A DNA stretch of 64,000 nucleotides from Vulcanimicrobiota bacterium (GCA_027452165.1 DAIDGX010000023.1:186001-250000); one strand, 5' to 3'; counted from the stretch's first letter, positions 16,442 through 26,370 are shown. The notes: generated from the sequence alone by a model not told the origin. Numbers and translations are program-made.

Positions 16442-17833
16442 ATGCGATCCGCTCTTTTCGTATTCGCCGTTGCCTGTTGCGTAGCGGCTCCGCTGCCCGC
16501 GGCCGCCACCGCCATGTCGCTCGGCGACGCCGTGTCGTACGCGCTCGACCACAGCCCGACCATCGCCCAGAAGGTTGCGGCGGCAACACAGGCCGAGCAT
16601 ATGCTCGCGCAAGCCCGCGGGAACGCCTTTCCGACCGTCACGGGCCAGCTTCAGAACACCTCGAGCAAAAGCTCGAACTTCCAAGGCGCGTACGGCATCA
16701 TCGGCTCGTCGCAGCAGAGCGTCTTCAGCCAGAACACAGCCCAGATCGGCACGAACTACAATCTCAATCTCGGCGGCTTGTCGCTGCTGCAACTCGCCTC
16801 CGCGAAGGCGAGCGCCGCGCAGGCACGCGAGGATCTCGCAAGCGCCGAAGACCAGTTGGCGACCACCGTCACGAGCGCGTACTACGCGGTCATGCAAAAG
16901 CAGGCGCTCGTTACCGTCGATGAGGCCGATCTCGCCTATCAGAACGCGCTCGTGCGGGCGGCCACGGTCAAAGAGAAGGCCGGTGTCGCCGCCGGCGTCG
17001 ACGTGCTCAAGGCACAGGTAGCGCAGACAAAGAGCGCATCGACCCTGGTGGCCGCGCGCGCGGACGTGCAGAACGCGACCGAAACGCTCGCGCAAACGAT
17101 CGGCGCATCGCTCGATCAGACGTTCTCGTTTCCAAAAACAATCGGCGAACCGCCCCTTCCCAAAGGCAGTGCTGCGACGCTCGAATCGATCGCGCTCCAT
17201 GTGCGCCCCGACGTGCAAGCGGCACAGGACGCGCTCACCGCCGCGCAACTGACGCGCAAAGGATTCGATCGCGAACTCTTTCCCCAAGTGCAGATCGGCG
17301 CATCGTTCGGCAACCAACTCTCACCGACGAACGTCTCGTACGGCGAAAAGCCCGGATGTACGCCGCTCGGTTCGCCGGCATGTCTCATGCCGCTCCCGCG
17401 CGTGGGCAACCCCGGCTTTTGGGCCCTGAGCGCGACGACCACCTTCAGCCTGCCACTCGTCGATTACGGACAACGCCACACCGAGCGCCTCTCCGACGAT
17501 GCCGCCGTCACGTCAGCACGGCAAACCCTCAAACAGGCACGCACGCAGGTCGAGATCGACGTGCGGCAGAGCTACCGGGCTGCGCAGACGGCGCTCGCCC
17601 AGCTTGCCTTCGCCAAGCGCGAATCGGAGCTCGGCACCGAATCGGCGCGTATCGCGCAGTTGCAGTACGCACGCGGCCTCATCGCGCTTGCCGACGTCAT
17701 CCAAACGCAGCAGCAATCCGTCTCCGCGCAAAACGATCTCGTTGACGCGCAAATCGCGTACGTGAACGCCATCGTTAAACTTCGCGTCTCCACCGGCACC
17801 TACGACGCACAGCGTGCGGTCGCCGATCTCTAA
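16442..17833 (+). CDS. TolC-family outer-membrane efflux protein
   Basis: 463 residues from ATG 16442, chosen because it gives a clean signal peptide (MRSALFVFAVACC, cleavage after AAATA). Two outer-membrane efflux repeats follow, each with the long amphipathic helices rich in Ala, Gln, Asp and Glu seen in TolC (SAKASAAQAREDLAS; second repeat near RQTLKQARTQVEIDVR). It should form the trimeric exit duct for the adaptor and MacB-like transporter encoded next, 10 bases downstream. An in-frame GTG at 16400 would add 14 residues in front of the signal peptide and is less likely. Confidence 0.9.
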   Translation: MRSALFVFAVACCVAAPLPAAATAMSLGDAVSYALDHSPTIAQKVAAATQAEHMLAQARGNAFPTVTGQLQNTSSKSSNFQGAYGIIGSSQQSVFSQNTAQIGTNYNLNLGGLSLLQLASAKASAAQAREDLASAEDQLATTVTSAYYAVMQKQALVTVDEADLAYQNALVRAATVKEKAGVAAGVDVLKAQVAQTKSASTLVAARADVQNATETLAQTIGASLDQTFSFPKTIGEPPLPKGSAATLESIALHVRPDVQAAQDALTAAQLTRKGFDRELFPQVQIGASFGNQLSPTNVSYGEKPGCTPLGSPACLMPLPRVGNPGFWALSATTTFSLPLVDYGQRHTERLSDDAAVTSARQTLKQARTQVEIDVRQSYRAAQTALAQLAFAKRESELGTESARIAQLQYARGLIALADVIQTQQQSVSAQNDLVDAQIAYVNAIVKLRVSTGTYDAQRAVADL

Positions 17834-17843
17834 CGAGGACTAG

Positions 17844-19169
17844 ATGAAGCCACGCATTCGTAACCTGCTCATCGTCGCCGGCGGGCTCGTGCTCGTCGTA
17901 GCCTTCTCCGTGCTCGGCATGCACCACGGCAGCAAGGCAACCCCGGTAAAGACGACCACGATCGCGTATGCTCCTTTCGCGTTGAAACTTCCGGAGAACG
18001 GCGTGGTGCAGCACCCCGACGCCGTGACCGTTCCCACGCTCGTCGCCGGCAATATCCATGCGATCTACGTGAAAGCAGGCGCAGCGGTTCACGTTGGCGA
18101 GCTTCTGGCGACCATCGACAACCCAACGCTCGAGTACACCGCGGCCGGCGCACAGGCCGATTACACCAATGCGGTAGCGACGGTGCAAACCGCGCGCATC
18201 GACGAGCAGAACGCACGCGTTCAGTATCAGGCGACGGTGGCAACGCAGCGCAGCGCCCTCAACGAAGCGCAACGCGTCTATGACGCCGACGTCGCCCTTC
18301 TCGCGCAGAAGGCGATTGCTCGCAGCCAAGTCGATGCCGACAAGGCCAAGCTCGATCAAGCGAAGGTCGCCTACGAGCAAGCCGTGCAACAGCTCAAACT
18401 CGGCGCTGTTTCTGGCTACGGAACGAGCAGCGTCCAGGCCGCTCAGGCCAACGCTGAAAAAGCGCGCATCGTTAACGAACAGAACCAGCAACAGCTAGCG
18501 TTCACGCGGATCGTTTCGCCGATCGACGGTATCGTGCAAACCGTCGCAACCGAACCGTCGAACGCGCTGCGCACGCTCCAAAACGGCGACCCCGTCACCG
18601 CAGGGCAGGCGCTCTTCACGGTGGCCTCGGGTAACGGCTACATCGTCAAAGCCGAGGTCGATGAACAAGACATCATCAACGTCAAGCTGGGACAGCGCGT
18701 CGATGTGACGAGTCAAGATTTCCCAAACCAGACGATCCCCGGGCACGTCGCCCAAATCGCTCCGGTTGCGGTGAAATCGACCGACGCAGCGAGCACCTCG
18801 ATGCAGGTACTCGTCACGGTAGCGCTCGACCGTTCGCCGAGCTTCCTCAAAGATGGGCTCACGGTCGATGTGGACATCCTCACCACCGATCTGGCACACG
18901 CCCTTGCGGTTCCAACCCTTGCGTTGCACAAGGACGGGAAAAAGCAATTCGTGTACGTTATCGACCACGGGAAGGCGGCCAAGGTGTTCGTACGCACCGG
19001 GGTAAGCAACGACACCTCGACTCTCGTGCTCTCCGGCATCGCACCGGGAGCGATGGTGATCACCGACAAGAACGCGACAATCCTACCCGGTGCAGCCGTG
19101 ACGCCGCTTCCCAGCAGCTCGCCATCGCCGGGTAACGGCGGCGGCTTATCCGTCACCGTCGGCGGATGA
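17844..19169 (+). CDS. periplasmic adaptor (membrane fusion) protein, HlyD/MacA type
   Basis: 441 residues. An N-terminal membrane anchor (LLIVAGGLVLVVAFSVL) is followed by a lipoyl/barrel-sandwich half (VKAGAAVHVGELLATID), a coiled-coil hairpin (about 100-215, rich in Ala/Gln/Lys), the second lipoyl half (IVSPIDGIVQTV) and a beta-barrel and membrane-proximal domain ending in a Gly/Ser/Pro-rich tail. It bridges the inner-membrane transporter and TolC. ATG 17844 follows GAGGA. Its stop overlaps the start of the first permease gene by four bases (ATGA). Confidence 0.9.
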   Translation: MKPRIRNLLIVAGGLVLVVAFSVLGMHHGSKATPVKTTTIAYAPFALKLPENGVVQHPDAVTVPTLVAGNIHAIYVKAGAAVHVGELLATIDNPTLEYTAAGAQADYTNAVATVQTARIDEQNARVQYQATVATQRSALNEAQRVYDADVALLAQKAIARSQVDADKAKLDQAKVAYEQAVQQLKLGAVSGYGTSSVQAAQANAEKARIVNEQNQQQLAFTRIVSPIDGIVQTVATEPSNALRTLQNGDPVTAGQALFTVASGNGYIVKAEVDEQDIINVKLGQRVDVTSQDFPNQTIPGHVAQIAPVAVKSTDAASTSMQVLVTVALDRSPSFLKDGLTVDVDILTTDLAHALAVPTLALHKDGKKQFVYVIDHGKAAKVFVRTGVSNDTSTLVLSGIAPGAMVITDKNATILPGAAVTPLPSSSPSPGNGGGLSVTVGG

Positions 19170-20383
19170 CGCGCTTTTTCGCATACGCGGGTGAAGCGCT
19201 CTCCGCACTGATGCGCAACAAGGCGCGAGCGATCCTCACGATCTTGGGCATCTTCATCGGGGTCGGCGCCGTGGATGCCGTGTATGCGCTCAGCACCGGC
19301 GCGGCAGCGGCGATCAACTCGTCGGTTTCCACCGGCGACCAACCGTCGCTCACGATCTACGCCGATCCACAGCAGGGCGACCTTACGCAGGCGCAGCCGC
19401 GGTACCGCGATGCGCAACTGATCGCCGACCAATCCAACGGAACGATGCGGCGCGTGATCCCGCAATACTCCGTGTTTTATAACAACCAACGCATCTATAA
19501 CATTCGCCAGGGGAGCGCCAACAAAAAGGTCGCTGCGCTTGGTTTTTCGTGGTATGGCGATGATTCGAACTTCGCCGTTGCGGATGGGCGAACGCTCACG
19601 ACCAGGGACGTGGAGCATGCACGCACCGTCGTCGTCGTGTCTCCCAAGCTTGCCGAAAAATTTTTCGGATCCGACGAAGCCGCTCCCGGCAACAGCCTGA
19701 CGATCAACGGCACGCGTTTTCAAATCATAGGCGTTGCCGATTCGACGACTGGAACCGCGAGCAACTATTTCGGCGGCAGCTATTACATCGTTATGCCGTA
19801 CACGACCTATCACCAGTTTGCCCCAGGCAACGTCGATGCGGTTCAGATCTGGACCGACTCACCACAGGACGAGGACGCCGCAAAGGCGGCGGCGCTCGCA
19901 ACGCTCAAACACGAACATGGCGGCCGGGCGAAATACATCGTGCAATCGACGCGCGAACAAGAAGCGCAGTTCAACAAAGTGCTGAACATCGTGGCGATCG
20001 GACTAACCGCAATCGGTGGCATCTCGCTGCTCGTCGCCGGAATCGGCATCATGAATATCATGCTCGTGTCGGTGAGCGAGCGCACTCGTGAGATCGGGAT
20101 TCGCAAGGCGATCGGTGCGCGCGCAGGCGAGATCGTGCTTCAATTTCTCCTCGAGGCCGTGCTTCTGTCGCTTGCCGGAGGCGGGCTCGGGCTCGGCCTG
20201 GCGGTCGCGATCATCGCGGGCGCGAGCGGATTTCTCGCAAGCAAGTTCGGTTCATTCGTCGTCCCGTACGCATCGATTGTCCTTATCGCGTTCGTCTTCT
20301 CGCTCTCGGTGGGTCTCGTGTTCGGCGTCTATCCTGCGATGCGCGCAAGCCGGCTCGAGCCCGTGGAGGCCCTGCGGTCGTGA
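19166..20383 (+). CDS. MacB-type ABC transporter permease (first of two)
   Basis: 405 residues with the MacB/FtsX layout: an N-terminal helix (ILTILGIFIGVGAVDAVYAL), a periplasmic MacB-PCD domain of about 220 residues and three C-terminal helices. The core motif GIGIMNIMLVSVSERTREIG, followed by RKAIGA, is diagnostic. It lacks an ATPase domain, which is supplied by the separate gene two places downstream. Overlaps by 4 bases on both sides indicate tight translational coupling. Presumably it forms a heterodimer with the next permease. Confidence 0.9.
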   Translation: MTRFFAYAGEALSALMRNKARAILTILGIFIGVGAVDAVYALSTGAAAAINSSVSTGDQPSLTIYADPQQGDLTQAQPRYRDAQLIADQSNGTMRRVIPQYSVFYNNQRIYNIRQGSANKKVAALGFSWYGDDSNFAVADGRTLTTRDVEHARTVVVVSPKLAEKFFGSDEAAPGNSLTINGTRFQIIGVADSTTGTASNYFGGSYYIVMPYTTYHQFAPGNVDAVQIWTDSPQDEDAAKAAALATLKHEHGGRAKYIVQSTREQEAQFNKVLNIVAIGLTAIGGISLLVAGIGIMNIMLVSVSERTREIGIRKAIGARAGEIVLQFLLEAVLLSLAGGGLGLGLAVAIIAGASGFLASKFGSFVVPYASIVLIAFVFSLSVGLVFGVYPAMRASRLEPVEALRS

Positions 20384-21579
20384 TCGAATATCTACGGGAA
20401 GCCTTCCTCTCACTCGGGGCCAATCGCCTACGCACCGTACTCGCCCTCGTAGGGCTCTCCGTGGGCGTGAGCGCCGTTATCGCGATCCAGATTCTGGGCC
20501 ACGCGACATCGGGAGCGATGACCGGCGTGTTCCAAGGATTGAGCAACTATACGTTCATCATTCAGCCGAACTTCCAAAACGGCTTCGATAGCAAGTCGGG
20601 GGTCACGACCGCGCAGGTCGATCAGCTCAACTCGATCCCGCACGTCGTCCAAGCGATTCCTAATACGCAGCTCACGCTTCAAGCCAAGGTCGGCCATGCG
20701 GACGCGCAGCTCTCCTTTGCGCCCGTCGGCGGGGATCCGAATTTCTATCCCGAGCCTTTTGCCCACGGGCGCCCGATCTCGGCGCAAGAGGTCGGCGCGG
20801 CATCCCGCGTGTGCGTCCTCTCAAACTTCGCGGCCAGCAAACTCAATCTCGACCCATCGCTGCTCGATGGACGCATGCTTCGCGCGGGACCGATCCGCTG
20901 CCGCATCGTCGGCGTGCTCTCGAAACCGCCCCAAGGCGCGCTCAACCTCAATTTTGCGCCCGACGTCTCGATTCCGTACACGCTCTTCGAGCGACTCTAC
21001 TTTCGCGGCAGCAGCAAGGTGTACGCCATGCAAGTCCTGGTTGACGATCCCTCCAACATCGCGAAGGCCGAGGACCGCGTCAAGAAGTATCTGTCGAACC
21101 TCAAAGACGGCAAATATACCTACCAAACGTTCGACAACCAGTTTCTCGCGAACGCCTTCAACAAGATATTCTTGGTACTCACCGTGATCGTCGGCGCGAT
21201 CGGTGCGATCTCCCTCGTGGTCGCGGGTATCGGTATCATGAACATTCTGCTGGTCTCGATCGCCGAGCGAACGCGCGAGATCGGCGTACGCAAAGCGATC
21301 GGCGGCAAGCGCTCGCAGATCATGCTGCAATTCCTGATGGAGGCCGCGGCCCTTGCGTTCGGAGGTTGCACGATCGGCACCGCGGCCGGACTCGGCCTGG
21401 GCTGGTGGATTAACAGCGCGTACATCGTAAAAATCTCGGGAGTCACCGTTCCGCTTCAGTGGCAGGCTTCGGTCGCTCTTGCCGTCATCTTTGCAACCGT
21501 CGTCACCGCCGCGTTCGGGCTCTACCCGGCGTTCCGTGCCGCGCGACTCGACCCGATTGAGGCTCTCCGCTATGAATGA
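20380..21579 (+). CDS. MacB-type ABC transporter permease (second of two)
   Basis: 399 residues from GTG 20380, in a four-base GTGA overlap with the first permease. Same architecture: helix one (TVLALVGLSVGVSAVIAIQ), a large periplasmic domain and three C-terminal helices with GIGIMNILLVSIAERTREIG, then VRKAIGGKR. The two permeases share the C-terminal half but differ strongly in the periplasmic domain, as expected for a heterodimeric mechanotransmission exporter. The start of the ATPase gene lies inside its last eight bases. Substrate unknown; drugs, lipoproteins or peptides are usual for the family. Confidence 0.9.
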   Translation: MIEYLREAFLSLGANRLRTVLALVGLSVGVSAVIAIQILGHATSGAMTGVFQGLSNYTFIIQPNFQNGFDSKSGVTTAQVDQLNSIPHVVQAIPNTQLTLQAKVGHADAQLSFAPVGGDPNFYPEPFAHGRPISAQEVGAASRVCVLSNFAASKLNLDPSLLDGRMLRAGPIRCRIVGVLSKPPQGALNLNFAPDVSIPYTLFERLYFRGSSKVYAMQVLVDDPSNIAKAEDRVKKYLSNLKDGKYTYQTFDNQFLANAFNKIFLVLTVIVGAIGAISLVVAGIGIMNILLVSIAERTREIGVRKAIGGKRSQIMLQFLMEAAALAFGGCTIGTAAGLGLGWWINSAYIVKISGVTVPLQWQASVALAVIFATVVTAAFGLYPAFRAARLDPIEALRYE

Positions 21580-22309
21580 ACGCTCGCCCGCAATCCTCTT
21601 ACAGCAGATCACGAAGACCTACAAGAACGGCGCGCTCGAGGTGCCGGTCCTCCACGGCATCGACATGCGCATCGAGCGCGGCGAGTACGTGGCGATCATG
21701 GGGCCCTCCGGCTCGGGCAAATCGACGATGATGAACGTCATCGGCTGCCTCGATCGCGCGACGAGCGGCACCTACTATCTCGACGGCGAGGACGTCTCGA
21801 ACCTCGATGATAACGCGCTCGCCGCGATCCGGCTTCGCAAGCTCGGCTTCATCTTCCAAGGATTCAACCTGCTCGCGCGCACCGACGCACTCAAAAACGT
21901 CGCGCTGCCGCTCTTCTATGCCGGGGTATCCATACGCGAGCGCGAGCGGCGTGCCCACGAAGCACTCGAGAACGTGGGATTGAGCGACCGCGCCAAGCAC
22001 AAGCCAAACGAGCTCTCCGGCGGCCAGCAGCAGCGCGTGGCGATCGCGCGCGCGCTGATCAACGACCCAGCGGTGCTCCTTGCCGACGAACCGACCGGCA
22101 ACCTGGACACCAAGACCAGCGCCGACATCATGGCGCTCTTCGACAAGCTCAACGGCGAGGGGCGTACGATCATCATGGTGACCCACGACGAGGAAGTGGC
22201 GCGACAGGCGCGGCGCATCATCCGCCTGCGGGACGGTCTGATCGTCGCCGACGACCGGATGACCAAGCAGCCCCAGCCCCGGCAGGATAGCTGGGGAACT
22301 CCTGTGTAA
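21572..22309 (+). CDS. ABC transporter ATP-binding protein, MacB/LolD type
   Basis: 245 residues from ATG 21572, which overlaps the second permease gene by eight bases. Walker A GPSGSGKST at about residue 44, the Q-loop in FIFQGFNLL, signature LSGGQQQR near 148, Walker B VLLADEPTGNLD and the H-loop MVTHDEE are all intact. It energises the two permeases; together with the adaptor and TolC they form a tripartite exporter. The operon order is tolC, adaptor, permease, permease, ATPase. A frame extending upstream to 21479 is shadow sequence inside the permease. Confidence 0.93.
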   Translation: MNERSPAILLQQITKTYKNGALEVPVLHGIDMRIERGEYVAIMGPSGSGKSTMMNVIGCLDRATSGTYYLDGEDVSNLDDNALAAIRLRKLGFIFQGFNLLARTDALKNVALPLFYAGVSIRERERRAHEALENVGLSDRAKHKPNELSGGQQQRVAIARALINDPAVLLADEPTGNLDTKTSADIMALFDKLNGEGRTIIMVTHDEEVARQARRIIRLRDGLIVADDRMTKQPQPRQDSWGTPV

Positions 22310-22379
22310 CGGCGAGCGCGGGGTCTGGGTAAGGATATCCAACGACACTCACCCGCGAACCGATCAGATCAGGAGAACC

Positions 22380-23582
22380 GTGAAGAACCGCGTCATGCCC
22401 ACGCTCATCGTCTTGTTGGTGGGCGCCATCATCGGTAGTTTCCTCATGATGCTCTACGCGAGCACGCACTTTCCGAACGTAGCCGGGCCGAACCATACGC
22501 CGCCGGCCGTCGCTGCTGCTCCGCTTACGGGCGTGAGCGATCAGGACCGTATCGTCAGCGCCGTCAAGCGTACGAAGGCCTCGGTCGTTGCGATCACCGA
22601 GACGGTCAACGGGCAACAGGTCGTGCCCGTCGATCCGTTCATCCAACAGTTTTTCGGACAGGGTCCCGGCATCGTGCGCCGTTATAAGGGCCGCGCCTCG
22701 GGCTCGGGCTTCGTGTACGACACGAAGGGCGACATCGTCACGAACGCACACGTGGTCAATCCGCCGACCGGTGGTCAGATTTCGAACCTGACCGTGATCT
22801 TCGCGAACGGCGACCACGTGCCGGCCCATGTGGTAGCGATGAACATCGGCCAGGACCTCGCCGTGGTCAAGGTAGACAACTACAAGAAGCTGCCGCCGCC
22901 GCTGCAGTTGGCCGACTCCGACAAGCTCGAACAGGGTCAGTGGGCGATCGCTATCGGTGAACCCTATGAACTCAAGCAGACGGTCACGCTCGGCATCGTC
23001 TCTGCCTTCCAACGCAACGAGCAAGTGCAAGAAGGCAACCTCGATTACGACTTCAAGGGCCTGCTCCAGACCTCGGCACCGATCAACCCCGGCAACTCCG
23101 GAGGGCCGCTGATCGATATCGACGGGCAGGTGATCGGCGTCAATCAGCTCACCAACGAAGCCGCTCAAGGTATCGGCTTCGCGATCCCCTCGAACACCGT
23201 CAAGCGCGTAATTCCCGAGTTGCTCGCCCATCCGGGGATCCATCAGGGCACGAACGGCACCGGCTTTGCGGGCTTCGCTCCGGCGGACCTGACCAAGGGC
23301 CTGCGCAACCAGATCGGCTACTCGGGTCCCAATGGCATCGCGGTCGTCGAGGTCGTTCCCGGCTCGCCGGCCGACAAAGCGGGCCTGAACCCGGGCGACG
23401 TGATCCTCCGGGCTGACGGCAAGAGCATCAAAACGGCGGCCGCCCTGCGTAGCTACATCGCCTCGAAGAAGCCGGGGCAGATCCTGCGGCTCGACGTGTG
23501 GTCGCAAGGGGTCAAGCACTTCGTCGCCATCAAGCTCGAGGAGCGTCCGGCGGCGCAGCAGATACCGCAGCAGCAACCCTAA
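22380..23582 (+). CDS. HtrA/DegP-type periplasmic serine protease
   Basis: 400 residues from GTG 22380 with AGGAG four bases upstream. An uncleaved-looking N-terminal anchor (LIVLLVGAIIGSFLMML) precedes a trypsin-like domain whose triad is visible: His in VTNAHVV (about 122), Asp in GQDLAVVKVD (about 160) and Ser in PGNSGGPL (about 240). One PDZ domain occupies about 290-390 (VVPGSPADKAGLNPGDVIL). The protein degrades or refolds misfolded envelope proteins in the family. The tail is Gln/Pro-rich. A strong terminator follows, so the gene ends its transcript. Confidence 0.93.
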   Translation: MKNRVMPTLIVLLVGAIIGSFLMMLYASTHFPNVAGPNHTPPAVAAAPLTGVSDQDRIVSAVKRTKASVVAITETVNGQQVVPVDPFIQQFFGQGPGIVRRYKGRASGSGFVYDTKGDIVTNAHVVNPPTGGQISNLTVIFANGDHVPAHVVAMNIGQDLAVVKVDNYKKLPPPLQLADSDKLEQGQWAIAIGEPYELKQTVTLGIVSAFQRNEQVQEGNLDYDFKGLLQTSAPINPGNSGGPLIDIDGQVIGVNQLTNEAAQGIGFAIPSNTVKRVIPELLAHPGIHQGTNGTGFAGFAPADLTKGLRNQIGYSGPNGIAVVEVVPGSPADKAGLNPGDVILRADGKSIKTAAALRSYIASKKPGQILRLDVWSQGVKHFVAIKLEERPAAQQIPQQQP

Positions 23583-23611
23583 AACGCCGCAACGGCAACC
23601 ACGTCCCAGAC

Positions 23612-23655
23612 GAGCGGCCGGGCAGGTGCAACCTGCCCGGCCGCTCTCGGTTTTT
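23612..23655 (+). terminator. intrinsic terminator after the HtrA gene
   Basis: A perfect 16-bp stem (23612-23627 with 23631-23646) closes on the three-base loop GCA, and TCGG plus a run of five T follows at 23651-23655. It lies 30 bases past the protease stop codon and separates it from dnaK. Confidence 0.9.
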
Positions 23656-23911
23656 ATGAAGTGTAACCCGGTCGCTCACTGCGACTAGGGAAGAAACAAA
23701 CGGCCCGGCGGTCGTGTATGATCGTCGGGTAACACTCGTGCGAACGAGTCCATAAGCGGCAAGGCGCATCCCGCCCCGCCAGCATCGCCGGACCTATCGC
23801 GAAGGCGCCCCTACCTCAAGGGCGCGGACGCATCGGCTCGACTGCGGCGGATCGTGGGAATAGCTGGTCCAGGAGCGCTCGCACAGATCACAGATGAGGT
23901 AGAACAACCTA
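23656..23911 (+). promoter_or_regulatory. dnaK upstream region with degenerate CIRCE-like repeat
   Basis: This 256-base stretch contains no convincing gene. At 23734-23749 ACTCG and CGAGT form an inverted repeat six bases apart; with its flanks (AACACTC ... GAGTCC) it has the ACTC-N8-GAGT arrangement of a CIRCE operator (normally TTAGCACTC-N9-GAGTGCTAA), but the spacer is one base short and the right arm matches poorly. HrcA control of dnaK is therefore only a possibility. No hrcA gene is in the window. The dnaK ribosome site is weak (GAGGT about 13 bases before the ATG). Confidence 0.35.
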
Positions 23912-25765
23912 ATGGCTAAAGTGGTCGGCATCGACCTCGGCACGACGAACTCCGTCGTCGCCGTGATGGAGGGCACCTCGCCCGTCGTCATTCCCAACTC
24001 CGAAGGGTCGCGTACGACCCCGTCGGTCGTGGCTTTCACGAAGACCGGCGAACGTCTCGTGGGGCAGCTCGCGAAGCGTCAAGCGATCACCAATCCCGAT
24101 CGCACGATCGCTTCGATCAAGCGTCACATGGGCGAGGGCGACTATCGCGTGAAGATCGACGGCAAGGATTACACCCCGCAAGAGATCAGCGCGATGGTGC
24201 TCCAAAAGCTCGTCAACGACGCGAGCAACTATCTCGGCGAGCGCGTGACCAAAGCGGTCATAACCGTGCCCGCCTATTTCAACGACGCGCAGCGTCAAGC
24301 AACGAAGGACGCCGGTAAGATCGCCGGTATCGAAGTGCTGCGCATTATCAACGAGCCGACCGCGGCTGCGCTCGCGTACGGTCTCGACAAGAAGGGCAAC
24401 GAGACGATCCTCGTGTGGGACCTCGGCGGCGGCACGTTCGACGTGTCGATCCTCGAAGTCGGCGACGGTGTCTTCGAAGTAAAATCCACGAACGGCGACA
24501 CGCGTCTTGGCGGCGACGATTACGATCATCGCATCGTCGAATGGCTCGTCGCAGAGTTCCGCAAAGAGCAAGGCATCGATCTCGCCAAGGATAAGCAGGC
24601 GATGCAGCGCCTCACCGAGGCCGCCGAAAAGGCCAAGATCGAACTCTCGTCGGTCGTGCAAACCTCGATCAATCTGCCGTTCATCACGGCCGATGCCGAA
24701 GGTCCCAAGCACCTCGACATCACGCTGACGCGCGCCAAGTTCGAAGAGCTTACGGCCGATCTCACCGATCGCTGTATCGCTCCCTTTAAGAACGCGCTCG
24801 CCGATGCGAAAATCGACGTCTCGCAAATCGACGAAGTCGTGATGGTTGGTGGCTCGACCCGCATGCCCGTCATTCAAGAGCTCGTCAAGAAGCTCACCGG
24901 CAAGGAACCGAACCTCACCGTCAATCCCGACGAAGTCGTCGCGGTCGGTGCGGCGATCCAAGCGGGCGTGCTCGCGGGTGAAGTCCGCGACGTCGTATTG
25001 CTCGACGTAACCCCGCTCTCGCTCGGTCTCGAAACGCTCGGCGGCGTCATGACGACGCTGATCGAGCGCAACACCACGATTCCGACGAAGAAGTCGCAGA
25101 TCTTCACCACGGCCGAAGACGGTCAGACCTCGGTCGATATCCATGTGCTGCAAGGCGAACGCCCGATGGCGCAGGACAACAAGACGCTCGGACGTTTCCG
25201 TCTCGAAGGCATTCCGCCGGCTCCGCGCGGCGTGCCGCAGATCGAGGTCACGTTCAACATCGACGCTAACGGCATCGTGAATGTCGGCGCGAAGGACCTC
25301 GGCACGGGCAAGGAACAACAGATCACGATCACCGCATCGACCAATCTGAGCAAAGACGAAGTCGATCGCATGGTTCGCGACGCCGAACTCCAAGCCGCTG
25401 CCGATCAAGCCAAGCGCGAGGATGCCGAGGTACGCAACAACGCCTCGAGCCTCATCTACTCAACGGAGAAGTCGCTCAAAGAAGTGGGCGACAAACTCGA
25501 CGTTGGCGCGCGCGGCGAAGTCGAAACGGCGCTCGCCGATCTCAAGCGCATCAGCGAGAACGGGACGATTGCCGAGATCAAGCCGGCGATCGAGAAGCTG
25601 CAACAGGCAAGCTACAAGATGGCCGAATTGCTCTACAAATCGGCATCGCCCAACGGTGAAGCGGCCGGAGCAGCGCCCGAAGGCGAGACCGCCGGCGTGG
25701 GCGCCCAGACCGGTGGCGGTCCTTCCGAAGACGTCATCGACGCCGAGTTCAAGGAAGCCAAATAG
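23912..25765 (+). CDS. dnaK: molecular chaperone DnaK (Hsp70)
   Basis: 617 residues. The N-terminal nucleotide-binding domain begins [16 protein letters not shown] and includes [12 protein letters not shown] and VGGSTRMP; the linker [12 protein letters not shown] leads to the substrate-binding beta domain (residues about 390-500) and the helical lid. The C-terminal tail ends [12 protein letters not shown], the usual bacterial DnaK ending that binds unfolded clients or co-chaperones. It works with GrpE and the DnaJ-like protein encoded directly downstream. ATG 23912 is clear. Confidence 0.98.
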   Translation: MAKVVGIDLGTTNSVVAVMEGTSPVVIPNSEGSRTTPSVVAFTKTGERLVGQLAKRQAITNPDRTIASIKRHMGEGDYRVKIDGKDYTPQEISAMVLQKLVNDASNYLGERVTKAVITVPAYFNDAQRQATKDAGKIAGIEVLRIINEPTAAALAYGLDKKGNETILVWDLGGGTFDVSILEVGDGVFEVKSTNGDTRLGGDDYDHRIVEWLVAEFRKEQGIDLAKDKQAMQRLTEAAEKAKIELSSVVQTSINLPFITADAEGPKHLDITLTRAKFEELTADLTDRCIAPFKNALADAKIDVSQIDEVVMVGGSTRMPVIQELVKKLTGKEPNLTVNPDEVVAVGAAIQAGVLAGEVRDVVLLDVTPLSLGLETLGGVMTTLIERNTTIPTKKSQIFTTAEDGQTSVDIHVLQGERPMAQDNKTLGRFRLEGIPPAPRGVPQIEVTFNIDANGIVNVGAKDLGTGKEQQITITASTNLSKDEVDRMVRDAELQAAADQAKREDAEVRNNASSLIYSTEKSLKEVGDKLDVGARGEVETALADLKRISENGTIAEIKPAIEKLQQASYKMAELLYKSASPNGEAAGAAPEGETAGVGAQTGGGPSEDVIDAEFKEAK

Positions 25766-25769
25766 ACCT

Positions 25770-25799
25770 TGTGGGGCAGAGGTTCACCTCTGCCCCACA
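25770..25799 (+). promoter_or_regulatory. 14-bp hairpin between dnaK and grpE
   Basis: A perfect 14-bp inverted repeat (25770-25783 with 25786-25799) with only TC between the arms begins four bases after the dnaK stop. No T-tract follows at once; a T5 run appears 35 bases later at about 25834. It could be a partial attenuator or a 3' stabiliser that keeps DnaK more abundant than GrpE and DnaJ. Confidence 0.65.
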
Positions 25800-25848
25800 C
25801 ACGGCTGCCCTACGGACACCTCTCGGATGCTCTGTTTTTCTTTGTGAG

Positions 25849-26370
25849 ATGATGAACGATAACGATTTGATTACCGAAGCTGGTGAAGCGACGATCGACC
25901 CTTCGGGGGGCGATCTGCGTACGCAGCTCGACGTGGCCAACGCCAAGGCCGACGACAACTACCAAAAGTTCTTGCTAGCGATGGCAGACTTCGAAAATTA
26001 CAAAAAGCGCATGCAGCGTGACATCGAGTCCATCGTGACCGGGCACCGCCGTAAGTTACTCGAACGCTTTCTGCCGGTTATGGACAACCTCGAACGTGCG
26101 CTGCAGTTCGATCCTTCGGGCGGCGAAAAGCTGCGCGGCGGTATCGAGCAGACGCTGCGTGGCTTCGAGGCGGTACTCGCAAGCGAAGGCGTCAAGGCTA
26201 TTGACGTCAAGGACAAGCCCTTCGATCCGCGCGTAGCGGAAGCGATCGGCACGATGCCGGCGCCCGATGGCATGGACGACGATATCGTGCTCGAAGTCGC
26301 TGAGAAAGGCTACACCATCGGTGACGAGTTGCTGCGTCCCGCAAAGGTACTTGTCTCGAAAAACGCCTGA
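25849..26370 (+). CDS. grpE: nucleotide exchange factor GrpE
   Basis: 173 residues from ATG 25849 (an ATG ATG pair; 25852 is equally possible). A long N-terminal coiled coil (LRTQLDVANAKADDNYQKFL) leads into MADFENYKKRMQRDIE and RFLPVMDNLERAL, then the beta-wing domain with FDPRVAEAIGTMPAP and ELLRPAKVLVSK. GrpE opens the DnaK nucleotide cleft to release ADP. The ribosome site is weak. The stop overlaps the dnaJ start by one base (TGATG). A frame extending to 25771 runs through the hairpin and is not used. Confidence 0.93.
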   Translation: MMNDNDLITEAGEATIDPSGGDLRTQLDVANAKADDNYQKFLLAMADFENYKKRMQRDIESIVTGHRRKLLERFLPVMDNLERALQFDPSGGEKLRGGIEQTLRGFEAVLASEGVKAIDVKDKPFDPRVAEAIGTMPAPDGMDDDIVLEVAEKGYTIGDELLRPAKVLVSKNA

